Shown: positions 7,698 through 17,125 of the stretch, in pieces
Numbering within the stretch: the stretch's first letter is position 1
Layout of the letters: the number at the start of each line of letters is the position of its first letter
From: Seleniibacterium sp963677135
GTDB lineage: Bacteria; Desulfobacterota; Desulfuromonadia; Desulfuromonadales; Geopsychrobacteraceae
Assembly: GCA_963677135.2 (NCBI GenBank)
Contig: CAXXLS010000009.1
Coordinates: forward strand, 186,001-250,000
Reading direction: 5' to 3'
Length of the DNA stretch: 64,000 bases
The notes under the pieces: generated by a model
The model's input: only the letters and a program-made list of their open reading frames with translations
What the model was told of the DNA's origin: nothing
Databases searched by the model: none
Position numbers and translations under genes: made by a program

Positions 7698-7738
7698 GCG
7701 TCAGAATATTCCTGTCAGACAGGAATTTATTCTGACGC
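7698..7738. promoter_or_regulatory. Long inverted repeat with TTCCTG-N5-CAGGAA core, probable activator site
   Basis: The core TTCCTGTC-A-GACAGGAA (7709-7725) is a perfect 8-base inverted repeat. It is nested in outer arms GCGTCAGAATA / TATTCTGACGC with a 2-base bulge. It shares the TTCCTG-N5-CAGGAA frame with 6601-6617. It lies between the NtrC-type gene and the sigma-54-driven AAA+ gene. Its strong hairpin could also end the regulator transcript, though no T tail follows. Confidence 0.65.
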
Positions 7739-7747
7739 GATGAAAGG

Positions 7748-9163
7748 TCAGTGATCCTTACGACTGATCTGATATTTTTTCAAAAGTGCATAAAGGCGTG
7801 ACTGGGAAAGTCCCGAAATGCGGCACGCCTCCCCGATGTCCCCGGCAGTGGTATTGATCAGTTCCTGCAGATACTGCTGCTCTGCCTGGGCAATGGCGAC
7901 GTCCCGGTAATCCTGGAGTTTCGGCAGGTCAGGTCCCTGTTTGAGCGAAAGCTCCAGGGGATCGCGATCCTGCTGTTCCAATTGAGCACGACGGACCTGG
8001 GCCCGAATATGGCTGGGCAGATGTTTGGGATAAAGGGTCTGGTCCAGACGAGCCAGGGCCAGGGTCCTGTCCAGGGTATTGACAAGTTCCCTGACGTTAC
8101 CGGGCCAGGGATAGCGGGTCAGGGTGTCGAGGAAATCAGGGGAGATCCCTTTTGACGACAGATGGTAGCGATCGCAGAACCGATCGATATAGTGCCTGGT
8201 TAGATCCCTGATATCTTCTTTGCGTTCCCGCAGGGGGGGGAGTTCGATAATGAAGGATTTCAGACGATAGAGCAGATCGCTCCGAAACCGTCCCTCTTCG
8301 ACCATGGCGTCAAGATTCCGATTGGTTGCCGCAATAAGACGAAAATCGCTGGTGCATTCCCGGTTACTGCCCAAGGGACGAAAGCGATGCTCCTGGAGAA
8401 CTCGCAGAAAGGCTTTCTGCAGTGACATGGGCAGCTCGCCGACTTCGTCGAGAAACAGGGTGCCTTTGTGAGCTTGCTGAACCAGTCCGGCTTTGGCCTG
8501 ATCTGCGCCGGTAAAGGCACCTTTTTCATGGCCAAACAACAGGCTTTCAACCAGGGTTTCCGGCAGGGAGGTACAGTCAACCACCACGAAGGGCTCGCTA
8601 CAGCGGGCACTGTTGTCATGGACGGCGCGGGCGAACAACTCCTTGCCGGTACCGGTCTCCCCGCAGATAAAAACGTTGGCGTCGCTTGCCGCGGACTGGG
8701 CGACCAGCTCCAGGCACTTGCTCAACAGCGGACTGCTGCCGATGATCCCCGCTCTTTTCAGGGGAACCGATTTCCTGCTTCGGGCGACCTCCTGCTTCTC
8801 CCGGCGATACTGCAGGGCCCTTTCCAGGGACAAGGTGATTTCCTTGATGGAAAATCCCTTCTCGATGTAATCCCAGGCTCCGCTTTTGATGGCCAGTTCG
8901 GCACCGTTGGGGTCACCGTAGCCGGTCATGATGATGACTTCCGGCTGCGACGGGCAGCTTTCAAAGTCAGGCATCCGGTCGATACCGTTGCCGTCCGGCA
9001 TTTTGACATCGAGAAAGACCACATCAATGCTGCCCCTGCGGGCAATGGCAAGAGCGTCTTCAAGAGTCATTGCCGATTCCGCCTGGTAGCCTTTTCGCTC
9101 GACCAGTGCGGAGAGGGTCGAACACATCATGTCATCGTCATCGACTATCAGTATGTTCGTCAT
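7748..9163 (-). CDS. NtrC-family sigma-54-dependent response regulator
   Basis: This 471-residue protein has receiver, AAA+ and Fis-type HTH domains. The receiver carries phosphoacceptor Asp52 (VVFLDVKMPDGNG). The AAA+ domain has Walker A GETGTGKE at 168-175, an intact GAFTGA at 215-220, Walker B TLFLDEVGE, and YPWPGNVREL. The HTH at the C-terminus reads GEACRISGLSQSRLYALLKK. It should be phosphorylated by the sensor kinase encoded immediately upstream and activate sigma-54 promoters, most likely those at 7610-7625 and 6478-6493. I chose ATG 9163 (11 bases after the kinase stop, GGGGCGG upstream) rather than a start 30 bases earlier that would overlap the kinase gene. Confidence 0.92.
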   Translation of the reverse strand: MTNILIVDDDDMMCSTLSALVERKGYQAESAMTLEDALAIARRGSIDVVFLDVKMPDGNGIDRMPDFESCPSQPEVIIMTGYGDPNGAELAIKSGAWDYIEKGFSIKEITLSLERALQYRREKQEVARSRKSVPLKRAGIIGSSPLLSKCLELVAQSAASDANVFICGETGTGKELFARAVHDNSARCSEPFVVVDCTSLPETLVESLLFGHEKGAFTGADQAKAGLVQQAHKGTLFLDEVGELPMSLQKAFLRVLQEHRFRPLGSNRECTSDFRLIAATNRNLDAMVEEGRFRSDLLYRLKSFIIELPPLRERKEDIRDLTRHYIDRFCDRYHLSSKGISPDFLDTLTRYPWPGNVRELVNTLDRTLALARLDQTLYPKHLPSHIRAQVRRAQLEQQDRDPLELSLKQGPDLPKLQDYRDVAIAQAEQQYLQELINTTAGDIGEACRISGLSQSRLYALLKKYQISRKDH

Positions 9164-9173
9164 CACCGCCCCG

Positions 9174-11489
9174 TTACGACTCTTGGGAGCCACAGTCCAT
9201 GACCTCCTGAATGGCCTCTTTGAGCTCCTGTCTTTCCACCGGTTTAATCAGAACCTTGCGGATGCCAACCGCCTTCGCCTTCTCTGTGTTGATCGCCGGA
9301 TCCACCTCCGCCGAGGCCCCGGTACACAGGATGATCGGCAGGTCCGGTCGGATCTCGAGAAGTTCCTGGGCCATGGCAACCCCCGTCATCTGAGGCATGG
9401 TCTGGTCAGTGATCAACAAATCAAATGCCTGGGGATCCTGGTTAACCAGGTTCATGGTCGTTTTGGGATCGTGGACTACCGTCACCTCATGTCCCGCCCT
9501 TTCCAGCATCATCTTCATACCGGAGCAATAGTCGACTTCATCGTCGACGAACAGAATTCTTCCGGTCCAGGTCCCGGTCCGGTCCTTTTCCTCCGTTACC
9601 GGGTCCGCATGGGGACTGGCAATCAGGGGCAGATAGACCACAAAGGTGGTCCCGACATCAATGATACTGTTGACACTGATATGTCCGCCGTGATTTTTGA
9701 TGATGCCGTGAGCGATGGATAAGCCAAGCCCCGTCCCCTTGCCCTGGCTTTTGGTTGAAAAAAACGGATCGAAAATGCGGTCCAGAATGTCCCGCGACAT
9801 ACCATGGCCGGTATCGGACACCGTCAGTTTCAGATAAACACCGACGGGCAGCCCGGGAAACCTGGCCTGGTCTGGAACCGTAATGGAGGTTGTCGTCAGG
9901 CTGATATCAAGAACCCCTCCCCGCTTCCGCATGGCGTCATCGGCATTGGTGCACAGATTCATAATCACCTGGTGGATCTGGGTTGGATCTGCATTTATCC
10001 AACCACTGTCGACATCGATGCTCTGCCTGATCTCAACAGTCGCCGGCAGCATCGGCCTGAGCATGCTGATGCATTCCCGGACCAGCTCGGCCATCTTCAC
10101 CGGCTTCTTGGGCTGTTCGTTCTTCCTGCTGAAGGTGAGGAACTGCTTGACCAGGTGCTTGCCTCGTAAACCGGCCTTGTGGACCAGTTCCAGCGACCGC
10201 CTGGTCGGGTCATCAGGCTGGATGTCTTCGAGGCACATTTCGATATTGGTCAGAATGATCGCCAGGATGTTGTTGAAGTCATGGGCAATCCCCCCCGACA
10301 GGGTGGCCAGAGCTTCCATTTTCTGGGCCTGCCGCAGCTGTCTTTCAAGGTCGATTTCATGGGTCACATCACGCACCATGGCGACATAGCGGATAGCTTT
10401 CCCATTTTCATCAAAGACCGGGGCAATCCGGGCATCGATATCGTAAAAGGTCCCATCCCGTTTCTTGTTGACGAAATGTCCCGACCGGGCCTTATTTTCG
10501 GCGAAGACCCTGAGGACGGTCTGGTAAAACTCGGGATTGCGCTCGGAACATTCAAATTCGTGGATACTGACCCCGATCCCTTCATCGGCGGGAATTCCGC
10601 ACAGTTCGACAAATCGCGGGTTGACGTATTGAATGACGCCGCTTTCGTTAAAGGTGATAATGCCGTCCGATGCCTGATCCATCACCGTCGCCAGCATAAG
10701 ACGCTCCGCCATTTCCCGTTGTCGGGCGAGCTTGGTTCTTAAAGCCGTCAATCCATAAGCCAGATCACCTGCCAGCTCGGCGAGCAGCTCCGTCTCCTCG
10801 GAATCAAAGGCATTTTTCTTTTCATCGAAAATCACCAACGCTCCGAACGCTTCATTCCCGTCTATCAGCGGCAGGGCGATGCAGGAAGAAAAACCGGCCT
10901 GTGCAACGGCATTCTTCCAGGGTTCATAGGGCAACTCCCCGGCCAGGTTCTGGAATATGGTGATTTTTTTGGTTCTGACGCAGGTTCCGGACGGCCCTTT
11001 CCCCAGTACCCCGTGCCCCCAGCTCACCTTGAGGTCGGTAAAGAAATGTCCACACTCCCCCCAGTGTGCCCCCGGGACCAGGCTTTTTTCAGGGTCATTC
11101 TTACGCAGCGCAACCCAGGCCATTTTATGCCCCCCCACTTCCACGCAGATGCGACAGATGCCCGACATCAGCTGCTGCTCATCATCAGTCCTGGTCAGCG
11201 CCTTGGTACATTCGCTGAAGCTTTTCAGAGCCCGGTTCACCTTGCGCAGCGACTCTTCTGATTCACTGATAATAACGTCCCAGTAACGCAGAAGCCAGTA
11301 CAGCAGGCCGGTGGTCAGGGCGATAAAAAACCAGTGGGCCGGCCCGGCCTGGCAGTCAGCCAATTCCGGTTTTCGTAAAAGATAGGCAAAAATCTGATGG
11401 GAATAGAGGGTCCAGATGCTGCTCGCAACAAAATAGACCAAAGCAACGATCAGACAGGGAAAGCGGGTGGTTTTGAATTTGTAGGCCAT
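9174..11489 (-). CDS. Hybrid sensor histidine kinase (2 TM, GAF, PAS, HisKA, HATPase, receiver)
   Basis: This 771-residue protein has two N-terminal transmembrane helices (about 9-30 and 52-70), a GAF domain (about 95-250), a PAS domain (about 265-385), the H-box SGGIAHDFNN with His403, an HATPase domain (INADPTQIHQVIMNLCTNA, DTGHGM, GTGLGLSIAHG) and a C-terminal receiver (LLITDQTMPQMTG). It is transcribed with the NtrC-type regulator 10 bases downstream. The GAF domain contains several cysteines, but no obvious haem motif. The signal is not known; its neighbours suggest control of a respiratory cytochrome operon. The short region between two membrane helices may be a small sensor loop. Confidence 0.92.
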   Translation of the reverse strand: MAYKFKTTRFPCLIVALVYFVASSIWTLYSHQIFAYLLRKPELADCQAGPAHWFFIALTTGLLYWLLRYWDVIISESEESLRKVNRALKSFSECTKALTRTDDEQQLMSGICRICVEVGGHKMAWVALRKNDPEKSLVPGAHWGECGHFFTDLKVSWGHGVLGKGPSGTCVRTKKITIFQNLAGELPYEPWKNAVAQAGFSSCIALPLIDGNEAFGALVIFDEKKNAFDSEETELLAELAGDLAYGLTALRTKLARQREMAERLMLATVMDQASDGIITFNESGVIQYVNPRFVELCGIPADEGIGVSIHEFECSERNPEFYQTVLRVFAENKARSGHFVNKKRDGTFYDIDARIAPVFDENGKAIRYVAMVRDVTHEIDLERQLRQAQKMEALATLSGGIAHDFNNILAIILTNIEMCLEDIQPDDPTRRSLELVHKAGLRGKHLVKQFLTFSRKNEQPKKPVKMAELVRECISMLRPMLPATVEIRQSIDVDSGWINADPTQIHQVIMNLCTNADDAMRKRGGVLDISLTTTSITVPDQARFPGLPVGVYLKLTVSDTGHGMSRDILDRIFDPFFSTKSQGKGTGLGLSIAHGIIKNHGGHISVNSIIDVGTTFVVYLPLIASPHADPVTEEKDRTGTWTGRILFVDDEVDYCSGMKMMLERAGHEVTVVHDPKTTMNLVNQDPQAFDLLITDQTMPQMTGVAMAQELLEIRPDLPIILCTGASAEVDPAINTEKAKAVGIRKVLIKPVERQELKEAIQEVMDCGSQES

Positions 11490-11514
11490 TGGCTATACCA
11501 TCATTGAAAATGAC

Positions 11515-11543
11515 ATAATATGAGAGGGCTATCTACAAGTAAA
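11515..11543 (-). promoter_or_regulatory. Probable sigma-70 promoter of the sensor kinase / regulator operon
   Basis: On the minus strand TTTACT (11543-11538) and TATTAT (11520-11515) are separated by 17 bases, about 25 bases before the ATG of the kinase. This is a consensus match only. Confidence 0.5.
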
Positions 11544-11598
11544 AAGTGTATTTCTGAAAAGTCAACCTCCTGCGTCTTGGCTTTTCCCACGCCAGCTG

Positions 11599-11627
11599 CA
11601 AAACAGGCGCCCGGTCGGGGCGCCTGC
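11599..11627 (-). terminator. Terminator of the ATP synthase operon
   Basis: A GC-rich 9-base perfect stem CAGGCGCCC / GGGCGCCTG with a 5-base loop lies just past the atpC stop. On the minus strand the stem is followed by TTTTG. Confidence 0.75.
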
Positions 11628-11653
11628 TGTTTCGCTGAATGAAGAGTTCCTGG

Positions 11654-12064
11654 TTACTTGTTGCGACTGGCTACCTGAATACGGATCAGGGCCCTTTGGA
11701 GAGCGGCTTCCATAATCGCATGCTGCTTGTCGTCCGCAGCCATGCTCTTCAAAGCGCTTTCCGCCCTGCCCAGAGCCGCCCTGGCGCGATCGAGATCGAT
11801 TTCGTCGGCCTTTTCCGCGGTATCAACCAGAACGGTGACGGTGTCTTCCTCGACTTCCAGGTAGCCCCAGTTCACTGCCACGTGAAACAGTTCATTCCCT
11901 TTTTTGTAGGTCAGCTCACCAACTTTCAGGGTTGTCAGCAGCGGGGTATGTCCTGGTAATATCCCCAGCTCACCGATGAACCCGGGAGCGGTCAATTCCT
12001 CAACCTCTTCCGAGAGCACCTTCCGGTATGGCGTCACCATTTCAAGTTTTAACTTATCAGCCAT
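11654..12064 (-). CDS. atpC: ATP synthase F1 epsilon subunit
   Basis: This 136-residue protein is the epsilon subunit of the central stalk, which couples rotation to catalysis and inhibits ATP hydrolysis. The N-terminal beta-sandwich has the typical LKLEMVTPYRKVLSEEVEELTAPG and GELGILPGHTPLLTTLKVGEL segments; the C-terminal helical hairpin follows (EKADEIDLDRARAALGRAE). It is the last gene of the operon, 43 bases after atpD. The codons for FHVAV contain a 13/16 match to the parS sequence on the plus strand, probably by chance. Confidence 0.97.
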   Translation of the reverse strand: MADKLKLEMVTPYRKVLSEEVEELTAPGFIGELGILPGHTPLLTTLKVGELTYKKGNELFHVAVNWGYLEVEEDTVTVLVDTAEKADEIDLDRARAALGRAESALKSMAADDKQHAIMEAALQRALIRIQVASRNK

Positions 12065-12107
12065 CGGGACACTGTCCTTTATTCGTGTTTATACATGTAA
12101 CGTCTGC

Positions 12108-13508
12108 TTACATGTTCTTGGCTTTTTCAATCGCCTCTTCGATCGTACCAACCATGTAGAAGGCCTGTTCCGGAAGGTTGTCGTGCTTCCCTTCGACAAT
12201 CTCGCGGAATCCCTTAATGGTATCCTTCAGTTCCACGTATTTACCCGGGGATCCGGTGAAAACTTCGGCGACGTGGAATGGCTGGGACAAAAAGCGCTGG
12301 ATTTTACGCGCCCGGGCGACGACCAGCTTATCCTCTTCGGAAAGCTCGTCCATGCCGAGAATAGCGATGATATCCTGCAGATCCTTGTAACGCTGAAGGA
12401 TATACTGAACATCCCGGGCCACCTTGTAATGCTCCTCGCCGATGACCTGGGGATCGAGAATCCGGCTGGTGGAGTCGAGAGGGTCCACCGCCGGATAGAT
12501 ACCAAGCTCGGCAATCTGACGCGACAGAACAGTCGTGGCATCAAGGTGAGCAAAGGCCGTCGCCGGAGCCGGATCGGTCAGGTCGTCGGCAGGGACGTAG
12601 ATGGCCTGAACGGACGTAATCGACCCCTTGTCGGTGGTGGTGATCCGTTCCTGCAGCTCGCCCATCTCGGTAGACAGGGTCGGCTGGTAGCCAACGGCTG
12701 AGGGGATCCGCCCGAGCAGGGCTGACACCTCAGATCCCGCCTGGGTGAAACGGAAGATGTTGTCGACAAACAGCAGGACGTCCTGACCTTCCTCGTCACG
12801 GAAATATTCCGCAACAGTCAGGGCCGAAAGGGCGACCCGGGCACGAGCCCCCGGGGGCTCGTTCATCTGACCGTAGATCAGGGCCGCCTTGTCCAGAACG
12901 CCGGACTCCTTCATTTCTTCCCACAGATCGTTTCCTTCACGGGTCCTCTCGCCAACCCCGGCAAACACGGAAAACCCGCCGTGCTGCTGGGCAACGTTGT
13001 TGATCAACTCCATGATCAGGACGGTTTTACCAACCCCGGCACCCCCGAACAGTCCGATTTTACCGCCTCGCGAATAAGGGGCCAGCAGATCGACAACCTT
13101 GATACCCGTTTCAAAGGATTCTACTTTGGTCGACTGGTTGACAAACTCCGGAGCGGGGCGGTGAATTCCCCAGGCCTTGTCCGCATCTACGGGGCCGCCC
13201 TCGTCCACCGGTTCCCCGACCACGTTGAGAATTCGCCCCAGGGTCTTATGACCGACCGGCATGAGGATCTGATCGCCGGTATCGAGAACGTCCTGTCCGC
13301 GGACCAGACCGTCAGTGGAGTCCATGGCAATGGTTCGGACGGTATTTTCGCCAAGATGCTGGGCGACCTCGCAGACCAAATTCCATTCGCCATCCCCCAG
13401 AGCCGGATTGGTTATTTTAACCGCGTAATAGACCTCCGGCAGTTTGCCGGGCTCGAACTCGACGTCAACAACAGGACCAATGACCTGTGTGATCTTCCCT
13501 TTATTCAT
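12108..13508 (-). CDS. atpD: ATP synthase F1 beta subunit
   Basis: This catalytic subunit of 466 residues starts at MNKGKITQVIGPVVDVEF; an earlier in-frame start at 13535 is less likely because AAGGAGG lies just before ATG 13508. It has Walker A GGAGVGKT, the DELSEED loop seen here as DELSEED within GMDELSEEDKLV, and the conserved GERTREGNDLW and ALSALTVAEYFRD segments. It sits between atpG and atpC in the usual order. Confidence 0.98.
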   Translation of the reverse strand: MNKGKITQVIGPVVDVEFEPGKLPEVYYAVKITNPALGDGEWNLVCEVAQHLGENTVRTIAMDSTDGLVRGQDVLDTGDQILMPVGHKTLGRILNVVGEPVDEGGPVDADKAWGIHRPAPEFVNQSTKVESFETGIKVVDLLAPYSRGGKIGLFGGAGVGKTVLIMELINNVAQQHGGFSVFAGVGERTREGNDLWEEMKESGVLDKAALIYGQMNEPPGARARVALSALTVAEYFRDEEGQDVLLFVDNIFRFTQAGSEVSALLGRIPSAVGYQPTLSTEMGELQERITTTDKGSITSVQAIYVPADDLTDPAPATAFAHLDATTVLSRQIAELGIYPAVDPLDSTSRILDPQVIGEEHYKVARDVQYILQRYKDLQDIIAILGMDELSEEDKLVVARARKIQRFLSQPFHVAEVFTGSPGKYVELKDTIKGFREIVEGKHDNLPEQAFYMVGTIEEAIEKAKNM

Positions 13509-13573
13509 AACGAAACCTTTCCTCCTTATCCCCACGGAATAAGACTATTCTGACGATACGTTTTATCTCGCTA

Positions 13574-14440
13574 TTATTTGATCGATTCGGCGCCGGAGAT
13601 AATCTCCATAAGCTCTGTGGTGATGGCAGCCTGGCGCGCCCTGTTGTACTGAAGCGTCAATTTGCCGATCATCTCTGAAGCATTGCGGCTGGCACTGTCC
13701 ATGGCCGACATTCTGGCGCCCTGTTCCGAAGCATTCGATTCCAGCAACCCTCTGAACAGTTGAACTTCAACCATCTTGGGCAGGATCTGGGCCAGGACTT
13801 CAGCGCGGTTCGGCTCATAGATGTAATCGACGCCCTCTTCCCCTTTTTCACCCTCCAGAGGCTGAATCGGTAGAATCTGCTCCAGGGTGACATTCTGCAC
13901 AATCGCGCTTTGGAATGCGTTATAGAGAAGGTACACGGCGTCGTAAGTTTCATCCGAGTATTGCTCGATAATTTCTTCAGCGATCAGTTGCGCGGTTTTG
14001 TAGGTGGCGTCTGCCGTGATATTTTCATAGACTTTGACGATTTTGTCGCCCATGCGGCTTTTCAGAAAATCACGTCCTTTACGGCCGATGATCAGCAGAT
14101 CAATATCCTCATAGCCATGTTCGTTATGCCGAATGAACCGCTCCGCCTCCTTGGAGACGTTGGCATTGAAGCCGCCGCACAAGCCGCGATCGGCGGTCAT
14201 CAGTACCACCAGGGCGCGCCCTTTGCCGCGCTGGCTCAACAGGGGATGGGCATCAGCCTCTTCCCGCGCTGCCAGATGGCTTAACACGTTATGCAACTTT
14301 TCGGCATAGGGCCGTGCGGCTATGGCAGCATCCTGCGCCCTGCGCAGTTTGGCGGCCGCGACCATTTTCATCGCCTTGGTGATCTGCTGAGTATTTTTTA
14401 CCGAGCTGATCCGTTTTTTTATGTCTTTCAGACTTGGCAT
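13574..14440 (-). CDS. atpG: ATP synthase F1 gamma subunit
   Basis: This 288-residue central-stalk subunit begins MPSLKDIKKRISSVKNTQQITKAM, the conserved N-terminal helix, and ends with the C-terminal coiled-coil helix NASEMIGKLTLQYNRARQAAITTELMEII. Both helices together form the rotating axle. Length is normal for the family. It lies 19 bases downstream of atpA. Confidence 0.98.
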   Translation of the reverse strand: MPSLKDIKKRISSVKNTQQITKAMKMVAAAKLRRAQDAAIAARPYAEKLHNVLSHLAAREEADAHPLLSQRGKGRALVVLMTADRGLCGGFNANVSKEAERFIRHNEHGYEDIDLLIIGRKGRDFLKSRMGDKIVKVYENITADATYKTAQLIAEEIIEQYSDETYDAVYLLYNAFQSAIVQNVTLEQILPIQPLEGEKGEEGVDYIYEPNRAEVLAQILPKMVEVQLFRGLLESNASEQGARMSAMDSASRNASEMIGKLTLQYNRARQAAITTELMEIISGAESIK

Positions 14441-14459
14441 CTGCTCAACCTTTTAGTTG

Positions 14460-15968
14460 TCAGGCTACGAATTGCGCTTTAAATTCATCCAGGGCTGCCT
14501 TGATCCGGCCTTCCAAGTCCTTGTCGATGGCGTTTTTCTCAGCCAGCTCCTTAATGACATCGGCATGCTGGCTTTCCATAAACGCCAGCATCTCTTTCTC
14601 ATATTTCTGAACCGCCGTGGTCGGATAACCGTCAACATAACCATTGGTTGCGGCAAAAATTGAAAGAACCTGCGTTGCGACCGGCATCGGCTGATACTGC
14701 CCCTGCTTCAGAATTTCGACCAGCCGCGCTCCCCGATTCAACTGGGCCTGCGTCGCCGCATCGAGGTCCGACCCGAACTGGGCGAAGGCGGCCATCTCGC
14801 GGTACTGGGCCAATGCCAGGCGCAGGGTTCCGGCCACCTGTTTCATTGCCTTGACCTGGGCCGACCCACCGACCCGGGAAACCGACAGACCAACATTGAT
14901 AGCAGGCCGCACCCCTGAGTAGAACAGGTCCGTTTCAAGGAAAATCTGGCCGTCGGTAATTGATATGACGTTGGTCGGGATATAGGCGGAAACGTCACCG
15001 GCCTGAGTTTCGATAATCGGCAGTGCGGTCAAAGATCCGGCACCCAGTTCATCGCTGAGCTTTGCGGCCCGTTCAAGCAGCCGGCTGTGCAGATAGAAAA
15101 CATCACCTGGGAAGGCCTCCCGCCCCGGCGGACGACGCAGCAGCAGGGACAGCTGCCGGTAGGCCACGGCCTGCTTGGAAAGATCATCGTAAATGATCAG
15201 CGCATGACGCCCGGAATCCCGGAAAAATTCTCCCATGGTCACCCCGGTATAAGGGGAGATAAACTGCAGGGGAGCCGGATCGGATGCTGTTGCCGAGACA
15301 ACAATTGTATAATCCATGGCGCCATGCTGACGAAGTTTATCCACCACCTGGGCGACCGTGGAACGCTTCTGGCCGATGGCAACGTAGATACAGATGACCC
15401 CGTTCCCTTTCTGGTTGATGATGGTATCGACCGCAACGGCAGTTTTACCCGTCTGGCGGTCTCCGATAATCAGCTCCCGCTGGCCGCGACCGATGGGAAC
15501 CATGGAGTCGATAGCTTTGAGGCCGGTCTGCATCGGCTCATGGACCGACTTTCGTGCCACGATGCCCGGTGCCTTGATTTCAACCTGACTGTAGGTATCT
15601 GTCTTGATTTCCCCTTTGCCGTCAATAGGAACCCCGATTCCGTTGACGACCCGTCCTACCAAGGCTTCCCCGACCGGCACCTGAACGATCTGCTCGGTTC
15701 TTTTGACCAGGTCGCCTTCTTTGATGTGCTCAGCATCACCCAGGATAGCAGCGCCGACATTATCTTCCTCGAGGTTGAGAACCATCCCCATAATGCCGCC
15801 CGGAAACTCGAGAAGCTCCCCCGACATCGCCTTGTCGAGTCCGTGGATACGGGCGATACCATCACCTACCGAAATGATGGTTCCCGTTTCACTGACCTCG
15901 ACTTCGCGACCGAAGTCTTCTATCTGCTTTTTGATAATCGCACTGATTTCTTCCGCTCTGATTTCCAT
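14460..15968 (-). CDS. atpA: ATP synthase F1 alpha subunit
   Basis: This 502-residue nucleotide-binding subunit has Walker A GDRQTGKT and the signature PAINVGLSVSRVGGSAQ. I place the start at ATG 15968 (MEIRAEEISAIIKKQIEDF), which has AAGGGGTG upstream; a TTG three codons earlier is the other candidate. The gene begins nine bases after the atpH stop. Confidence 0.98.
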   Translation of the reverse strand: MEIRAEEISAIIKKQIEDFGREVEVSETGTIISVGDGIARIHGLDKAMSGELLEFPGGIMGMVLNLEEDNVGAAILGDAEHIKEGDLVKRTEQIVQVPVGEALVGRVVNGIGVPIDGKGEIKTDTYSQVEIKAPGIVARKSVHEPMQTGLKAIDSMVPIGRGQRELIIGDRQTGKTAVAVDTIINQKGNGVICIYVAIGQKRSTVAQVVDKLRQHGAMDYTIVVSATASDPAPLQFISPYTGVTMGEFFRDSGRHALIIYDDLSKQAVAYRQLSLLLRRPPGREAFPGDVFYLHSRLLERAAKLSDELGAGSLTALPIIETQAGDVSAYIPTNVISITDGQIFLETDLFYSGVRPAINVGLSVSRVGGSAQVKAMKQVAGTLRLALAQYREMAAFAQFGSDLDAATQAQLNRGARLVEILKQGQYQPMPVATQVLSIFAATNGYVDGYPTTAVQKYEKEMLAFMESQHADVIKELAEKNAIDKDLEGRIKAALDEFKAQFVA

Positions 15969-15977
15969 AATATTCAA

Positions 15978-16520
15978 TCACCCCTTCGCTAAGGTATCTG
16001 CAATCCGTTTCAGCTGGGTCTTCACACTGCCATCAAATAACTTGCCGCCCATCTCAGCCTGCAGGCCTCCGATCAGGCTTTCATCTTTTTCGATGTTCAA
16101 CACAATTTTTTTCCCGGTCTTTTCCTCGAGGCCAGCCTTGATCTCCTCTGACTTCTCAACCGGAAGATCACGGGCGGCTTTGATGCGCGCCCGGACAATT
16201 CCCGAGCGATCATCGGCAAAACGACGGTAATTTGTCGCAATGTCGGGCAGATAGATGATGCGTCCCTTTTCAACCAGGAGATCCAGAAAATTTCTCATCC
16301 CCGGGCTGAACTTCAGATGTTCACAGAGGTCGTTGACTATCGCCAACTTCTTGTCGACGGCAAAGGTCGGACTGTCCAGCAACAGGCGCAGAAGATCGTT
16401 CTGTTGCATGATGTCCGCGATACCGGTCAGCTCTTCGGTGTACTGGTCAATCTGCTGCTCTTGGGCGGCAATATTGATCAGCGCCTTAGCGTATCTTATG
16501 GCAACGGCACTGTGACTCAA
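15978..16520 (-). CDS. atpH: ATP synthase delta subunit
   Basis: This 180-residue protein is the delta (OSCP) subunit joining the peripheral stalk to the top of F1. It begins SAVAIRYAKALINIAAQEQQID and has the C-terminal signature ARIKAARDLPVEKSEEIKAGLEEKTGK followed by DESLIGGLQAEMGGKLFDGSVKTQL. Its start overlaps the atpF stop by four bases. Confidence 0.97.
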   Translation of the reverse strand: MSHSAVAIRYAKALINIAAQEQQIDQYTEELTGIADIMQQNDLLRLLLDSPTFAVDKKLAIVNDLCEHLKFSPGMRNFLDLLVEKGRIIYLPDIATNYRRFADDRSGIVRARIKAARDLPVEKSEEIKAGLEEKTGKKIVLNIEKDESLIGGLQAEMGGKLFDGSVKTQLKRIADTLAKG

Positions 16521-17107
16521 TGTAACTCTCCCACTTTTTTCATGTATTCGTCGATCAGGCGAGCATCATCTTCTTTGGTGAAATTCTTTTTAAGCAGTTC
16601 TTCGGCCAGATTGACCGCAAGTTGGACAGCTTCTTTCTGCAACTGTTCCTTGGCTTTGGCAACTTCCAGCTCAGCAGCCGCTTCAGCATCCTTTTCTATT
16701 TGCTCCGCCATGACTCTGGCGTTTTCGAGAATTTTCTGTTTTTCCAACTCTCCTTCGCGACGGATAGCATCACTGATTTCCGCGATCTCCTCAGTGGCTT
16801 GAGTGAGCTTGCGGTCATACTCGGCAAACTTGGCTTCCGCCTCATCCTGTGCTTTCTTGGCATCGGCCAGGGCTTTTTCTATATCCCTGGATCGACCTGA
16901 AAGGCCGTTTTTCAATGGTTTTGACAGGAAATACCACAGAATTGCCACCACCACGGAAAAGTTCAGAACCCGGTAGAGAAAATCTTTTAACAGCACCCCG
17001 CCGTCAGCATGGTGCCCCCCGCCTTCGGCCGCTGCTGCCAGTCCACAAGATGCCAAAATCAATAATAGTGTTATCAGAGTCGTTCTGGTTCTACCGTTAA
17101 ACATCAT
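16517..17107 (-). CDS. atpF: ATP synthase F0 b subunit
   Basis: This 196-residue peripheral-stalk subunit has an unusually long N-terminus: a hydrophobic signal-like segment (TTLITLLLILASCGLAAA), a short His-rich stretch (GGGHHADGG), then the membrane helix (VLNFSVVVAILWYFL) and a long charged helix. The extra N-terminal segment is seen in b subunits of Geobacter-type bacteria and may be cleaved. It pairs with the b' subunit encoded just upstream. Confidence 0.93.
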   Translation of the reverse strand: MMFNGRTRTTLITLLLILASCGLAAAAEGGGHHADGGVLLKDFLYRVLNFSVVVAILWYFLSKPLKNGLSGRSRDIEKALADAKKAQDEAEAKFAEYDRKLTQATEEIAEISDAIRREGELEKQKILENARVMAEQIEKDAEAAAELEVAKAKEQLQKEAVQLAVNLAEELLKKNFTKEDDARLIDEYMKKVGELH

Positions 17108-17125
17108 GGGAAACGTCCTCTTTGG

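Noticed and set aside
11874..11889. Second parS-like site in atpC
   Set aside because: Only 13 of 16 bases match and the codons explain the sequence; kept as a note, not called.
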